From positions 2,356,001 to 2,420,000 of the forward strand of contig NZ_CP120997.1 of assembly GCF_030719295.1 (NCBI RefSeq): a stretch of DNA of 64,000 bases, in the 5' to 3' direction. The DNA comes from Streptomyces sp. Mut1. GTDB lineage: Bacteria > Actinomycetota > Actinomycetes > Streptomycetales > Streptomycetaceae. The notes below the pieces were generated by a model that saw only the letters and a program-made list of their open reading frames with translations, was not told where the DNA came from and searched no databases. Shown in pieces: positions 1 through 9,216 of this stretch. Both the position numbers and the translations under genes were made by a program. The number at the start of each line of letters is the position of its first letter. Position 1 is the stretch's first letter.

Positions 1-144
1 CTCGGTGTCGTAGTACACGGCGTCGAGTTCCATGAGGCCCTCGTGGCGGACCTCCCCGACCCCGGCCACCCGGCTCAGGTCGGGCAGCCGGGTGGCGTCG
101 GTGGCTTCGTACTTCCGCTCGATCTCGCGCCTGGAGTCCGCCAT
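1..144 (-). CDS. CYTH domain protein, N-terminus only (cut by window edge)
   Basis: Forty-eight codons are visible, running off the left edge. The protein starts MADSRREIERKYEATDATRLP, and the E-I-E-R-K sequence is the ExExK signature of the CYTH (triphosphate tunnel metalloenzyme) fold, which binds triphosphates and metal. In actinobacteria such proteins often carry a C-terminal CHAD domain that binds polyphosphate; that part lies outside the window, so CYTH-CHAD is only an inference. The gene follows rodA on the same strand with a 31-base gap and has no clear ribosome site of its own, so it may be read from the rodA transcript. The substrate cannot be told from the sequence. Confidence 0.75.
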   Translation of the reverse strand, partial: MADSRREIERKYEATDATRLPDLSRVAGVGEVRHEGLMELDAVYYDTE

Positions 145-175
145 GTACCGAATCTACGCGCCGCCGGGTGACCGC

Positions 176-1366
176 TCAGGCCGTTATCGGCCGTTGCACC
201 CGGATCGACTGGAGCAGCCCGATGGCCACCCAGACCGCGAACATCGAGGAGCCGCCGTAGGAGACGAACGGCAGCGGGAGACCCGCGACCGGCATGATGC
301 CGAGCGTCATGCCGATGTTCTCGAAGGACTGGAAGGCGAACCAGGCGATGATCCCGGCGGCGACGATCGTGCCGTACAGCTCGGTGGTCTCGCGGGCGAT
401 GCGGCAGGCACGCCACAGGACGACGCCGAGCAGGACCAGGATGAGCCCGGCACCGAGGAAGCCCAGCTCCTCACCGGCGACCGTGAAGACGAAGTCGGTC
501 TGCTGCTCGGGGACGAACTGCCCGGTGGTCTGGGTGCCCTGGAAGAGGCCGGTGCCGTGCAGGCCGCCGGAGCCGATCGCGATGCGCGCCTGGTTGGTGT
601 TGTAGCCGACGCCGGCCGGGTCGAGCGCCGGGTTGGCGAAGGCGGCGAACCGGGCGATCTGGTAGTCGTCGAGCAGCCCGAGCTGCCAGACGGCGACCGC
701 CCCGGCCACCCCCGTGCCGAGAAGTCCGAAGACCCAGCGGTTGGAGGCGCCGGACGCCAGGAGCGCCCCGAGCACGATGACGACCATGACCATCACGGAG
801 CCGAGGTCCGGCATCCCCATGACGACGATCATGGGCAGCGCCGCCAGGGCGAGGGCCTTGGCGACGGTCCGGTGGTCGGGGTGCAGCTGGTCGCCCGCGT
901 CGACGCGGGCGGCGAGCAGCATCGCCATGCCCAGGATGATGGTGATCTTGGTGAACTCGGAGGGCTGGAGGGAGAACCCGCCCGGCAGCAGGATCCAGGC
1001 GTGGGCGCCGTTGACGGTGGCGCCCAGCGGGGTGAGGACCGCCATCACGAGGAGCACGGACAGCCCGTACAGGACCGGCACCGCGCCGCGCAGCGTGCGG
1101 TGGCCGAGCCAGATCGTGCCGATCATCAGCGCGATGCCGATGCCGGTGTTGAGGGCGTGCCGGAACAGGAAGTAGTACGGGTCGCCGTGGGTCAGCGAGT
1201 CGCGTCCCCGGGTCGCCGACCAGACGAGCAGCGAGCCGATGAAGGAGAGCGCGATCGCCGATCCCAGCAGCGGCCAGTCGAGCCGGCGCACGAGCGAGTC
1301 GCGTGCGACGAGCCGGCCCCAGGTGGAGCGCTCGGGGGCGTAGCGCTGGACGGAGAAGCCGGCCAT
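176..1366 (-). CDS. rodA: RodA/FtsW-type SEDS peptidoglycan glycosyltransferase
   Basis: This 396-residue polytopic protein has the SEDS family pattern: about ten hydrophobic segments, the conserved GYNTNQARIAIGSGG stretch near the middle and the family C-terminus PLPFVSYGGSSMFAVWVAIG. SEDS proteins polymerise lipid II in the cell membrane together with a class B penicillin-binding protein. Its partner gene lies immediately upstream: the PBP2 stop and the rodA start overlap as TGATG, so translation is coupled. In Streptomyces the gene of this locus (sfr) serves the sporulation wall rather than tip growth; that is family knowledge. Length and start are normal. Confidence 0.93.
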   Translation of the reverse strand: MAGFSVQRYAPERSTWGRLVARDSLVRRLDWPLLGSAIALSFIGSLLVWSATRGRDSLTHGDPYYFLFRHALNTGIGIALMIGTIWLGHRTLRGAVPVLYGLSVLLVMAVLTPLGATVNGAHAWILLPGGFSLQPSEFTKITIILGMAMLLAARVDAGDQLHPDHRTVAKALALAALPMIVVMGMPDLGSVMVMVVIVLGALLASGASNRWVFGLLGTGVAGAVAVWQLGLLDDYQIARFAAFANPALDPAGVGYNTNQARIAIGSGGLHGTGLFQGTQTTGQFVPEQQTDFVFTVAGEELGFLGAGLILVLLGVVLWRACRIARETTELYGTIVAAGIIAWFAFQSFENIGMTLGIMPVAGLPLPFVSYGGSSMFAVWVAIGLLQSIRVQRPITA

Positions 1367-3531
1367 CAGTCGCGCCTCCCGAGGACCGCGGCGAGCGTCT
1401 GCTCGGTGGCCGGGTTCTGCGAGGCGGGGTTGTACGGCTTGATCGTCGGGGCGTCGATGGTGCCGTCCGTCCCGATCTTCGGCAGCCCCTTCTGGGGCGT
1501 CGGCAGGAGGGCCTTCTTGAGGTCCTGCTTGCCGGTGGCGTCGAGGCCGTAGAGCGCGTTGTAGATGTTGCGGACGGCGGGCCCGGACGCGCCGGAACCC
1601 GTACCGCCCTGGGAGATCGTCATGACGACCGTGTAGTCCTTGGTGTACGTGGCGAACCAGGAGGTCGTCTGCTTGCCGTAGACCTCGGCGGTACCCGTCT
1701 TGGCGTGCATCGGGATCTTGTCCTGCGGCCAGCCGCCGAATCGCCAGGCGGCGGAGCCGCGGGTCGCGACACCCGCGAGGGCTTCGTCTATCTCGTTGCG
1801 CGTCTTCCGGGTGAAGGGCAGCTTGCCGTGCGACTTGGGCTCGATCTTCTGGACGGTCTTGCCGTCGCCGCTGACGATCGCCTTGCCGACAGTGGGGTCG
1901 TAGAGCGTGCCGCCGTTGGAGATGGCCGCGTAGATGGTGGCCATCTGGATCGGGGTGACGAGGGTGTCGCCCTGGCCGATCGAGTAGTTCACGGAGTCAC
2001 CGGCGCGCATCTTGTCGCCTTCGAGGCAGTTCTCGTAGGCGATCTTCTCGACGTACGTGCCGTCCTTCTTGCCCTGCTTGCACCAGGAGTCGTGGTTGGC
2101 CGCCGCGAAGTCCTTCTTCCACTGGCGGTCCGGGACGCGGCCGCTGACCTCGTTGGGGAGGTCGATGCCGGTCTCCTTGCCGAGGCCGAACTGGTGGGCG
2201 GTCTTGTAGAACCAGTCGTTGGGGTTCTTCTTGGGGTTGTTGCCGCCGTCCTTCTGCCACTCCTTGTGCGCGATGCCGTAGTACACGGTGTCGCAGGAGA
2301 CCTCCAGAGCGCGGCCGATGGTGATGTTGCCGTAGCCCTGGGACTCGAAGTTCTTGAAGGTCTGGCCGCCGATGGAGTACGAGCTGGGGCAGGGGTAGTT
2401 GCCGTCGAAGGGGTATCCGGCGTTGACCGCGGCGGTCGAGGAGATGACCTTGAAGATGGAGCCGGGGGCGGCCTGGCCCTGGATGGCCCGGTTCAGCAGC
2501 GGGAAGTTGCTGTTCTTGCCGGTGAGCTTGGCGTAGTCCTTGGCGGAGATGCCGCCGACCCAGGAGTTGGGGTCGTAGTTGGGCAGGGAGGCCATGGAGA
2601 CGACCCGGCCGGTCTTGGCCTCCATGACGACGACGGCGCCGGAGTCCGCCTTGTAGTTCTCGCCGGTGTTGGTGTCGAACTCCTTGCGGGCCGCCTTCAT
2701 GGCCTCGTTGAGCTCGTACTCGGCGACGGCCTGGACGCGGGCGTCGATGGAGGTGACGACGCTGGCGCCGGCCTCCGCCTCGTCGTTCTTGGCCTGGCCG
2801 ATGACCCGGCCGAGGTTGTCGACCTCGTAGCGGGTGACGCCCGCCTTGCCGCGCAGCTCCTTGTCGTACGTGCGCTCCAGGCCGGAGCGGCCGACCATGT
2901 CGGAGCGCAGGTAGGGCGATTCGCTGTCCTGGGCCTTGGTGATCTCCTCGTCGGTGACGGGCGAGAGGTAGCCGAGGACCTGGGCGGTGTTGGCCTTGCC
3001 GGGTGCGGCGTAGCGGCGCACTGCGGTGGGTTCGGCGGTGATGCCGGGGAAGTCCTCGGCGCGTTCGCGGATGGTCAGGGCCTGCTGGGTGGTGGCCTCG
3101 TCGGTGACCGGGATCGGCTGGTAGGGCGAACCGTTCCAGCAGGGCTGCGGGGTCTTGGCGTCGCAGAGCCGGACCTTGTCGAAGACGTCCTTCGGCTTCA
3201 TGTCGAGCACGCCGGCGAGCCGGGTCAGCACGGCCTTGCCGTCGTCGGCCATCTTCAGCAGGTCGGTGCGGCTGGCGGAGACGACGAGGCGGGTCTCGTT
3301 GTCGGCCAGCGGCACGCCGCGCGCGTCGAGGATGGAGCCTCGGGCCGCGGGCTGGACGACCTGCTGGACGTGGTTGTTCTTCGCCTCGTCGGAGTACTCC
3401 TGGCCGTTGCGGATCTGGAGGTACCAGAGGCGGCCGCCGAGGGTGAGCAGCAGGGAGAAGACGAGGACCTGGATGACGATGAGACGGATCTGGACCCGCT
3501 GCGTCCGGCCCGTCTCGGGAATGTTGCTCAC
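1366..3531 (-). CDS. mrdA: Penicillin-binding protein 2 (class B transpeptidase)
   Basis: This 721-residue class B penicillin-binding protein cross-links peptidoglycan outside the membrane. A single membrane helix lies at about residues 16-36, followed by the dimerisation domain and a transpeptidase domain with all three active-site motifs: S358-I-F-K361 (nucleophile), S412-C-D414 (the SxN position, with Asp as in many PBP2 proteins) and K611-T-G613. It sits between mreD (49-base gap) and rodA (1-base overlap), the standard PBP2-RodA pairing. Cysteines at about 123/131 and 484/502 in the extracellular part could form disulphides. The call is firm; in Streptomyces this member acts in the spore wall complex. 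Confidence 0.93.
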   Translation of the reverse strand: MSNIPETGRTQRVQIRLIVIQVLVFSLLLTLGGRLWYLQIRNGQEYSDEAKNNHVQQVVQPAARGSILDARGVPLADNETRLVVSASRTDLLKMADDGKAVLTRLAGVLDMKPKDVFDKVRLCDAKTPQPCWNGSPYQPIPVTDEATTQQALTIRERAEDFPGITAEPTAVRRYAAPGKANTAQVLGYLSPVTDEEITKAQDSESPYLRSDMVGRSGLERTYDKELRGKAGVTRYEVDNLGRVIGQAKNDEAEAGASVVTSIDARVQAVAEYELNEAMKAARKEFDTNTGENYKADSGAVVVMEAKTGRVVSMASLPNYDPNSWVGGISAKDYAKLTGKNSNFPLLNRAIQGQAAPGSIFKVISSTAAVNAGYPFDGNYPCPSSYSIGGQTFKNFESQGYGNITIGRALEVSCDTVYYGIAHKEWQKDGGNNPKKNPNDWFYKTAHQFGLGKETGIDLPNEVSGRVPDRQWKKDFAAANHDSWCKQGKKDGTYVEKIAYENCLEGDKMRAGDSVNYSIGQGDTLVTPIQMATIYAAISNGGTLYDPTVGKAIVSGDGKTVQKIEPKSHGKLPFTRKTRNEIDEALAGVATRGSAAWRFGGWPQDKIPMHAKTGTAEVYGKQTTSWFATYTKDYTVVMTISQGGTGSGASGPAVRNIYNALYGLDATGKQDLKKALLPTPQKGLPKIGTDGTIDAPTIKPYNPASQNPATEQTLAAVLGRRD

Positions 3532-3580
3532 GGGGCGCCTCCCGTCGTGGTCCGGGGGTCGTGCCCCGGGGAACGCAGCC

Positions 3581-4246
3581 TCACAGTCGCTTGACTCCCT
3601 TGATCCGTCCGGCGCGTGCCGCCCGGTTGCGGGCCGCCTTCACGCGCAGTCCGCCGCGCTGGCTGCCGATCCGCAGCCCGGTGCCCGCCGCGAGCCAGCC
3701 GGCCGCCACGTCACCGCGGCCGGAGGAGGACTCGGTGACGGGGTCGTTCACCGTACGTCTGGCCAGCGCCATGATCAGCGGCACCGTGAAGGGCGCGAGG
3801 AGCAGGTCGTAGACGGCGGCGGTGAACAGCAGACTGCCCAGGCCCACATGGCGGGCCGCCGTGTCGCCGACCAGGGCGCCGACGCCCGCGTACAGCAGGG
3901 TCGAGCCGATCGCGGCCGCGACGACCACGGCCATCGGCAGGAAGGCCGACCTGAGCTGCCCGTTCTCCGGCCGGGCGAGGCCCGCGAGGTAGCCGATGAC
4001 ACAGAGCACCAGGGCGTAGCGCCCGGCGGCGTGGTCGGCGGGGGGCGCCAGGTCGGCGAGGAGACCCGCGCCGAAGCCGATGAGGGCGCCGCTGACGTGC
4101 CCGTACACGAAGGCCAGGCCGAGGACGACCATGAGCAGCAGGTCGGGCACGGCACCGGGCAGCTGGAGCCGGGCCAGTACGGACACCTGGACGACGAGGG
4201 CGAAGACGACCAGAACGATGGAGAGCAGGGTCCGGTTGACGTGCAT
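3581..4246 (-). CDS. mreD: Rod shape-determining protein MreD
   Basis: This 221-residue integral membrane protein starts MHVNRTLLSIVLVVFALVVQ and has about five to six hydrophobic helices up to residue ~170. A basic hydrophilic tail follows, ending RNRAARAGRIKGVKRL. MreD bridges the cytoskeletal MreB/MreC side and the PBP2/RodA synthase. The gene is 11 bases after mreC and 49 bases before mrdA, all on one strand. The lysine/arginine-rich tail of about 50 residues is long compared with E. coli MreD; it is probably cytoplasmic and its role is unknown. Confidence 0.9.
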   Translation of the reverse strand: MHVNRTLLSIVLVVFALVVQVSVLARLQLPGAVPDLLLMVVLGLAFVYGHVSGALIGFGAGLLADLAPPADHAAGRYALVLCVIGYLAGLARPENGQLRSAFLPMAVVVAAAIGSTLLYAGVGALVGDTAARHVGLGSLLFTAAVYDLLLAPFTVPLIMALARRTVNDPVTESSSGRGDVAAGWLAAGTGLRIGSQRGGLRVKAARNRAARAGRIKGVKRL

Positions 4247-4257
4247 GGGGATCAGCT

Positions 4258-5292
4258 CTACCTCTGTTCGTTGACCGCGTTGTCGGCGTTCGGCGTGGCG
4301 TTTTCGCTGGGGTCCGGGCTGGGGCTCTCGTGGATGTTGCCCACGACGTTGCCCTCGGTGTCGACGATGTCGCCGTTGGGCGAGATGGTGACGGTGACGG
4401 TCGGGGTGGGCTTCGGCTTCGCGGACGCCTTCGGCTTCTTCGGCAGGACCATGTCGCGGGGGTCCTCGCGCGGTGCCTGGACGACGACGCCGACGATGTC
4501 GAGCTTGGTGAAGCCGACGTACGGGCGGACGTAGACGGTACGGGTGAGGTCACCGCCGGACGGGTCGACCCGGACGACCTCGCCGACCGGGACGCCGGGC
4601 ACGAACGGCTTGTCCTTGCTGGAGCCGAAGGTGACGAGCCGGTCGCCCTTCTTGACCTTGGCCTTGCCGTTCAGGAACTGCACGGACAGCGGGCGCGAGC
4701 CCTGGCCGGTGGCGAACCCCAGTTCGTCGGTGGACTCCATCCGGGTGCCGACGGTGAAGTCGGGGTCGTTGGCGAGGAGTACCGTCGCGGTGTCCGGGCC
4801 GACGGTGGTGACGCGGCCGACGAGCCCGTCCCCGTTGAGTACGGTCATGTCGCGCTTGAGGCCGTCCTTGGAGCCCGCGTCGATGGTGACCGTCCAGGAG
4901 AAGCCCTGGGCCGCTCCTATGGCGATGACCTCGGCGGCCTTGATGCCGTACTGGCCGGTGGCCGACTTCTTCAGCATCTTGTCCAGCTCGCGGACCCGGC
5001 TGCGGTTGCGGGCGTCGCTGCCGAGTTCGGCCTTCAGCTCGGCGTTCTGCTTCTCCAGCGCGGCGATCTTGTCGTGCCGGGCGCCGGAGGCGCGCACCGC
5101 TCCTATGGCGTTGCCCACCGGGTCGACCGCCGACGCCACACCGTTCTCCACGGGGCCGAAGACCGTGGCGGCGGCCTGCCGGGCACCGTCCACCGGTGAC
5201 TCCTCACCGCCGCGGATGTCCACCGTGATCAGTGCGAATGCGATGGCGATCAGCAGCACCAGGAGCAGCCGGCTCTCTCGTGTGTCCCTCAC
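4258..5292 (-). CDS. mreC: Rod shape-determining protein MreC
   Basis: This 344-residue bitopic protein has a membrane anchor at about residues 8-24 (LLLVLLIAIAFALITV), a coiled coil at about 70-105 rich in K, E, L and R, and the MreC beta-barrel core from about 115 to 275. A threonine/proline/lysine-rich tail follows, containing a PNGDIVDTEGNVVGN segment. MreC organises PBP2 and RodA outside the membrane and contacts MreB. The gene lies 98 bases after mreB, with a GC-rich hairpin in the gap, and runs into mreD. The acidic/proline tail of about 65 residues exceeds the length of enterobacterial MreC. Confidence 0.92.
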   Translation of the reverse strand: MRDTRESRLLLVLLIAIAFALITVDIRGGEESPVDGARQAAATVFGPVENGVASAVDPVGNAIGAVRASGARHDKIAALEKQNAELKAELGSDARNRSRVRELDKMLKKSATGQYGIKAAEVIAIGAAQGFSWTVTIDAGSKDGLKRDMTVLNGDGLVGRVTTVGPDTATVLLANDPDFTVGTRMESTDELGFATGQGSRPLSVQFLNGKAKVKKGDRLVTFGSSKDKPFVPGVPVGEVVRVDPSGGDLTRTVYVRPYVGFTKLDIVGVVVQAPREDPRDMVLPKKPKASAKPKPTPTVTVTISPNGDIVDTEGNVVGNIHESPSPDPSENATPNADNAVNEQR

Positions 5293-5348
5293 GTGCGGCG
5301 GCCGTGCCTTCCTCGTAGGAATGTTCGTGCCTGTATATCAACGATCCC

Positions 5349-5375
5349 CCGCGCGGAACGGCAGCGTCCGCGCGG
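5349..5375 (-). other. Hairpin in the mreB-mreC gap
   Basis: Two copies of the self-complementary octamer CCGCGCGG (5349-5356 and 5368-5375) can form a stem with an 11-base loop between the mreB stop and the mreC start. It could lower expression of mreC and later genes relative to mreB by partial termination or act as an mRNA processing/stability element. No U-tract follows, so this is only a structural observation. Confidence 0.35.
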
Positions 5376-5390
5376 AGGGTCGTGGGGTCA

Positions 5391-6410
5391 CTACCGTCGG
5401 GGCTGGGCGTCCAGCACCTGCTGGAGCGCCTCGAACTCCTCGACGCACTTGCCGGAGCCGAGCGCGACCGAGTCCAGCGGGTCCTCGGCGATGTGGATCG
5501 GCATGCCCGTCTCGTGACGGAGCCGCTCATCGAGGCCGCGCAGCAGCGCGCCGCCGCCGGTGAGGACGATGCCGCGGTCCATGACGTCGCCGGACAGCTC
5601 CGGCGGGCACTTGTCGAGGGTCGTCTTGACCGCGTCGACGATCGCGTTGACCGGCTCCTCGATCGCCTTGCGGACCTCGGTCGCGGAGATGACCACGGTC
5701 TTGGGCAGGCCCGAGACGAGGTCGCGGCCGCGGATCTCGGTGTGCTCGTCCTTCTCCAGATCGAACGCCGAACCGATGGTGATCTTGATCTGTTCGGCGG
5801 AGCGCTCACCGAGGAGGAGCGAGTACTCCTTCTTGATGTGCTGGATGATCGCGTTGTCCAGCTCGTCACCGGCGACCCGGATGGACTGGGCGGTGACGAT
5901 GCCGCCGAGCGAGATCACCGCGACCTCGGTGGTGCCGCCGCCGATGTCCACGACCATGTTGCCGGTGGCCTCGTGGACCGGGAGGCCCGAGCCGATGGCC
6001 GCCGCCATGGGCTCCTCGATGATGTGCACCTGGCGGGCGCCGGCCTGGGTCGAGGCCTCGATCACGGCGCGTCGCTCGACCCCGGTGATGCCGGAGGGCA
6101 CGCAGACCACGACCCGGGGGCGGGCCAGGTAGCGGCGCTTGTGGATCTTCAGGATGAAGTAGCGGAGCATCCGCTCCGTGATCTCGAAGTCGGCGATCAC
6201 GCCGTCCTTCAGGGGCCGTACGGCAACGATGTTGCCCGGCGTACGGCCGATCATCTTCTTGGCCTCGGCGCCGACCGCCAGAATTCCGCCGGTGTTGGTG
6301 TTGATGGCCACGACGGACGGCTCGTTCAGAACGATGCCGCGCCCCCTGACGTACACCAGCGTGTTGGCAGTCCCGAGGTCGATAGCCATGTCACGGCCGA
6401 TGAACGACAT
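5391..6410 (-). CDS. mreB: Actin-like rod shape-determining protein MreB
   Basis: The predicted 339-residue protein is a typical MreB: the phosphate-1 loop [17 protein letters not shown] lies close to the N-terminus, phosphate-2 reads [18 protein letters not shown] and the adenosine site [13 protein letters not shown] is near the C-terminus. It forms ATP-dependent filaments on the membrane; in Streptomyces it acts mainly in sporulation and spore-wall integrity. The start at 6410 ([13 protein letters not shown]) is preferred because GGGGAAC precedes it at proper spacing. An in-frame ATG at 6431 would add seven residues but lacks a ribosome site. It heads the mre cluster; promoters should lie in the 235 bases before the ndk terminator. 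Confidence 0.95.
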   Translation of the reverse strand: MSFIGRDMAIDLGTANTLVYVRGRGIVLNEPSVVAINTNTGGILAVGAEAKKMIGRTPGNIVAVRPLKDGVIADFEITERMLRYFILKIHKRRYLARPRVVVCVPSGITGVERRAVIEASTQAGARQVHIIEEPMAAAIGSGLPVHEATGNMVVDIGGGTTEVAVISLGGIVTAQSIRVAGDELDNAIIQHIKKEYSLLLGERSAEQIKITIGSAFDLEKDEHTEIRGRDLVSGLPKTVVISATEVRKAIEEPVNAIVDAVKTTLDKCPPELSGDVMDRGIVLTGGGALLRGLDERLRHETGMPIHIAEDPLDSVALGSGKCVEEFEALQQVLDAQPRR

Positions 6411-6645
6411 TGAGTTCCCCTTGTTCCCCATGAGGATGCGTCGGGCCTTCCCAAGCGAAAGCGTTGATGGCTTGTTTTGGTAGGCGAGATGAGCGCTGCG
6501 GGCGTGGAAGGTTCCATCGTAGTGCCGGATGCACCGACACAGCGCGAGGGTCCGCCGCCTTGCTGGGCAGAACGGGTGGCCGTTCCACTCATGGTGACGT
6601 TACGTCGCAGGGATGCGTTCCCGCGATCGGGGACCCTATGCCGAA

Positions 6646-6671
6646 GGGCGACCGAATTACTTCGGTCGCCC
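6646..6671 (-). terminator. Terminator of ndk
   Basis: A perfect 11-bp stem (GGGCGACCGAA with its complement, loop TTAC) lies 33 bases after the ndk stop on the transcribed minus strand. It separates ndk from the mreB promoter region. Confidence 0.7.
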
Positions 6672-6703
6672 CAGGTCATGAGCGCTGTTCGGCTGAGTGC
6701 GGC

Positions 6704-7117
6704 TCAGGAAAGTCCGGGAAAGAACAGCTTCATTTCCCGCTCCGCGGACTCCTCGGAGTCCGAGGCGTGGATGAGGTTCTCCCGGGTGATCGTGCCGAAG
6801 TCACCGCGGATCGAGCCGGGCGCGGCGGCGATCGGGTCGGTGGGGCCGGCCAGGGCGCGGACGCCCTCGATGATCCGCTCGCCCTCGGCCACCAGGGCGA
6901 CGACCGGACCGGACTGCATGAACTCCATCAGCGGCTCGTAGAACGGGCGGCCCACGTGCTCCGCGTAGTGCTGCTCCAGCGTGCCGCGGTCCAGCGTACG
7001 CAGCTCCAGCGCCGTGATCTTCCAGCCGGCCTTGCGCTCGATGCGCCCGACGATCTCGCCGACCAGGCCGCGACGGACGGCGTCGGGCTTGAGAAGGACG
7101 AGGGTGCGCTGGGTCAT
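6704..7117 (-). CDS. ndk: Nucleoside diphosphate kinase
   Basis: This 137-residue protein matches the short bacterial NDK. It has the nucleotide-binding start TLVLLKPDAVRRGLVGEI and the active-site motif NLIHASDS with the phospho-accepting His117. It transfers gamma-phosphate between nucleoside triphosphates and diphosphates in the cytoplasm by a ping-pong mechanism. The start has GGAG in front (tgcaaGGAGccgcacATG on the minus strand). The gene follows folC and DUF4233 in direction, with a 102-base gap, and ends in its own hairpin. Nothing unusual. Confidence 0.97.
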   Translation of the reverse strand: MTQRTLVLLKPDAVRRGLVGEIVGRIERKAGWKITALELRTLDRGTLEQHYAEHVGRPFYEPLMEFMQSGPVVALVAEGERIIEGVRALAGPTDPIAAAPGSIRGDFGTITRENLIHASDSEESAEREMKLFFPGLS

Positions 7118-7219
7118 GTGCGGCTCCTTGCAGGCATACGGGTGCGGTGAGGCGAGATTACAGGGGCGGGGCGGCGGGCCATCGGCCGGGTTTGCCGTGG
7201 CTCCCGCCCCGGGGCGGGG

Positions 7220-7576
7220 TCAGCTCGCGGCGGGCGCCTCGGCCTCCGCCTGGGCCGCCCACCGGGCCTTCACCGCGTCGATCCGGCGGCCGTAGTGCAC
7301 CGAGGCCCACCACAGCGCGCCGAAGGCCACGCCGAGGATGAACATCGTCGGCACCACGAAGCCGCTCGCGACCAGGGCGATCTGGAGCGCCCAGCCGAGC
7401 TGGACGCCCCCCGGCCGGGTGATCATCCCGCACAGCAGCACGGAGAACAGCATCCCGATGCCGCAGACCGTCCAGACCGTGGCGTTCGTCAGGTCGTCGG
7501 ACTTCATCGCGACGAGTCCGGCGAACCCGATCACGAAGAACTCGCCGATCAGCGTCGAAGCACAGAGCGTGCGCAT
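7220..7576 (-). CDS. DUF4233 small membrane protein downstream of folC
   Basis: This 118-residue protein has three to four hydrophobic segments (about 9-25, 34-53 and 62-90) and a basic/alanine-rich C-terminus. It matches what is remembered of DUF4233, a family found directly after folC in actinobacteria. The start lies three bases after the folC stop, so translation is probably coupled. No catalytic motif is visible and the function is unknown; the constant link to folC suggests a role tied to folate or to expression of that operon, but that is inference. Confidence 0.8.
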   Translation of the reverse strand: MRTLCASTLIGEFFVIGFAGLVAMKSDDLTNATVWTVCGIGMLFSVLLCGMITRPGGVQLGWALQIALVASGFVVPTMFILGVAFGALWWASVHYGRRIDAVKARWAAQAEAEAPAAS

Positions 7577-7579
7577 GGG

Positions 7580-9103
7580 TCAGCGCCTTCCCAGAAGCAG
7601 CCGGGCCTCGCCGACCGTGATCACGGAACCGGTCACCAGCACCCCGGCGCCCGCGTACTCGTCCTCTTCCTCGGCGAGGGTGATCGCCGCCTCCAGCGCG
7701 TCGTCGAGCCGGGGTTCGACCTGCACCCGGTCGTGGCCGAAGACCTCGACGGCGACGGCCGCGAGCGCGTCGGCGTCCATCGCCCGCGCGGTGGAATTCT
7801 GGGTGACGACGACCTCGGCGAAGATCGGCTCGAAGGCTTCGAGCAGCCCCCGCACGTCCTTGTCGCCGCTGGCACCGACCACCCCGATCAGCCGGGAGAA
7901 GCCGAACGCCTCGGAGAGGCCGTCGGCGGTGGCGCGGGCGCCGGCCGGGTTGTGCGCGGCGTCCAGGACGACCGTGGGGCTGGAGCGGACGACTTCGAGG
8001 CGGCCGGGCGAGATCACCGAGGCGAACGCCCTGCGCACGATGTCCGCGTCCAGCGAACCGGCCTGCTCCGCGCCGATGCCGAAGAACGCCTCGACCGCGC
8101 AGAGCGCCACCACCGCGTTGTGCGCCTGGTGGGCGCCGTACAGCGGGAGGAAGACGTCCGTGTACTCACCGCCGAGGCCGCGCAGCGTCAGCAGCTGGCC
8201 GCCGACCGCGATCTCCCGGGAGACCACGCCGAATTCCATGCCCTCGCGGGCCACGGTGGCGTCGACCTCGACGGCCTTCTTCAGCATCACCTGGGCGGCG
8301 TCCACGGGCTGCTGGGAGAGGATGACCGTGGCGCCCTGCTTGATGATCCCGGCCTTCTCCGTCGCGATCTCGCCGGGCGTGGAGCCCAGGCGGTCGGTGT
8401 GGTCCAGCGAGATGGGGGTGACGACGGCGACCGTCGCGTCGATCACGTTGGTCGCGTCCCAGGTGCCGCCCATGCCGACCTCGACCACGGCGACGTCCAC
8501 CGGCGCGTCGGCGAAGGCCGCGTACGCCATGCCGGTGAGCACCTCGAAGAACGACAGCCGGTAGGGCTGCTGGGCGTCGACCATCTCGACGTACGGCTTG
8601 ACGTCCTCGTACGTGGAGATGAACCGCTCCGGGTCCATCGGCGCGCCGTCCAGGCTGATCCGCTCGGTGATCGACTGGACGTGCGGCGAGGTGTAGCGGC
8701 CGGTGCGCAGGTCGAAGGCGCCGAGCAGGGCCTCGATCATGCGGGCGGTGCTCGTCTTGCCGTTGGTGCCGGTGATGTGGATCGAGGGGTACGCGCGCTG
8801 CGGCTCGCCGAGCACGTCCATCAGCGCGGCGATGCGCGTCACGGACGGCTCCAGCTTGGTCTCGCCCCAGCGCCCGGCGAGCTCCTGCTCCACCGCGCGC
8901 AGCGCCTTGTCCACCTCCGGGTCGGCGGGGCGGGCGGGGATCTCGTCACCGCGGGGCGGCCCCGAGGCGGCGCGCAGCGTGCGGCTCCCCGCCTCGATCA
9001 CCGCCAGGTCGGGGTCGCGCTGGGTCGCTTCGTCGACGATCTCCGCGAAGGTGTCGTCGGGATCGGACGCGTCGGGCCGGTCGGAAGGGCGGGGCTCACT
9101 CAC
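7580..9103 (-). CDS. folC: Folylpolyglutamate synthase / dihydrofolate synthase
   Basis: This 507-residue Mur-ligase-family enzyme adds glutamates to folates (and may make dihydrofolate) with ATP in the cytoplasm. The ATP-binding loop HITGTNGKTSTARMIEALL is at about 109-127, the FolC/Mur SPH motif YTSPHVQSITERI follows, and the C-terminal domain has the VLDAAHNPAGA signature. An acidic extension of about 65 residues before the conserved domain makes it longer than E. coli FolC (about 420 residues). It is downstream of valS with a 113-base gap containing a hairpin and is coupled to the DUF4233 gene. Confidence 0.94.
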   Translation of the reverse strand: MSEPRPSDRPDASDPDDTFAEIVDEATQRDPDLAVIEAGSRTLRAASGPPRGDEIPARPADPEVDKALRAVEQELAGRWGETKLEPSVTRIAALMDVLGEPQRAYPSIHITGTNGKTSTARMIEALLGAFDLRTGRYTSPHVQSITERISLDGAPMDPERFISTYEDVKPYVEMVDAQQPYRLSFFEVLTGMAYAAFADAPVDVAVVEVGMGGTWDATNVIDATVAVVTPISLDHTDRLGSTPGEIATEKAGIIKQGATVILSQQPVDAAQVMLKKAVEVDATVAREGMEFGVVSREIAVGGQLLTLRGLGGEYTDVFLPLYGAHQAHNAVVALCAVEAFFGIGAEQAGSLDADIVRRAFASVISPGRLEVVRSSPTVVLDAAHNPAGARATADGLSEAFGFSRLIGVVGASGDKDVRGLLEAFEPIFAEVVVTQNSTARAMDADALAAVAVEVFGHDRVQVEPRLDDALEAAITLAEEEDEYAGAGVLVTGSVITVGEARLLLGRR

Positions 9104-9162
9104 GGGGCCAGTCTACGGATGGGCACCGACAACGTGCGCAGCCGCCCGGGGACCGGACACGG

Positions 9163-9204
9163 CGAGGCCCCCGCACCCCTCGGACGAGGAGGACGGGGGC
9201 CTCG
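9163..9204 (-). terminator. Terminator after valS
   Basis: An 11-bp stem (CGAGGCCCCCG with its complement) with a 20-base loop lies 12 bases beyond the valS stop. It marks the end of valS and should make folC at least partly independent. Confidence 0.6.
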
Positions 9205-9216
9205 CGGCGGTGTGTC

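Noticed and set aside
1303..3594. Long plus-strand frame opposite the PBP2 gene
   Set aside because: It is the reverse-frame shadow of mrdA with Asp/Val/Gly-rich composition and no domain; the minus-strand gene has all catalytic motifs.
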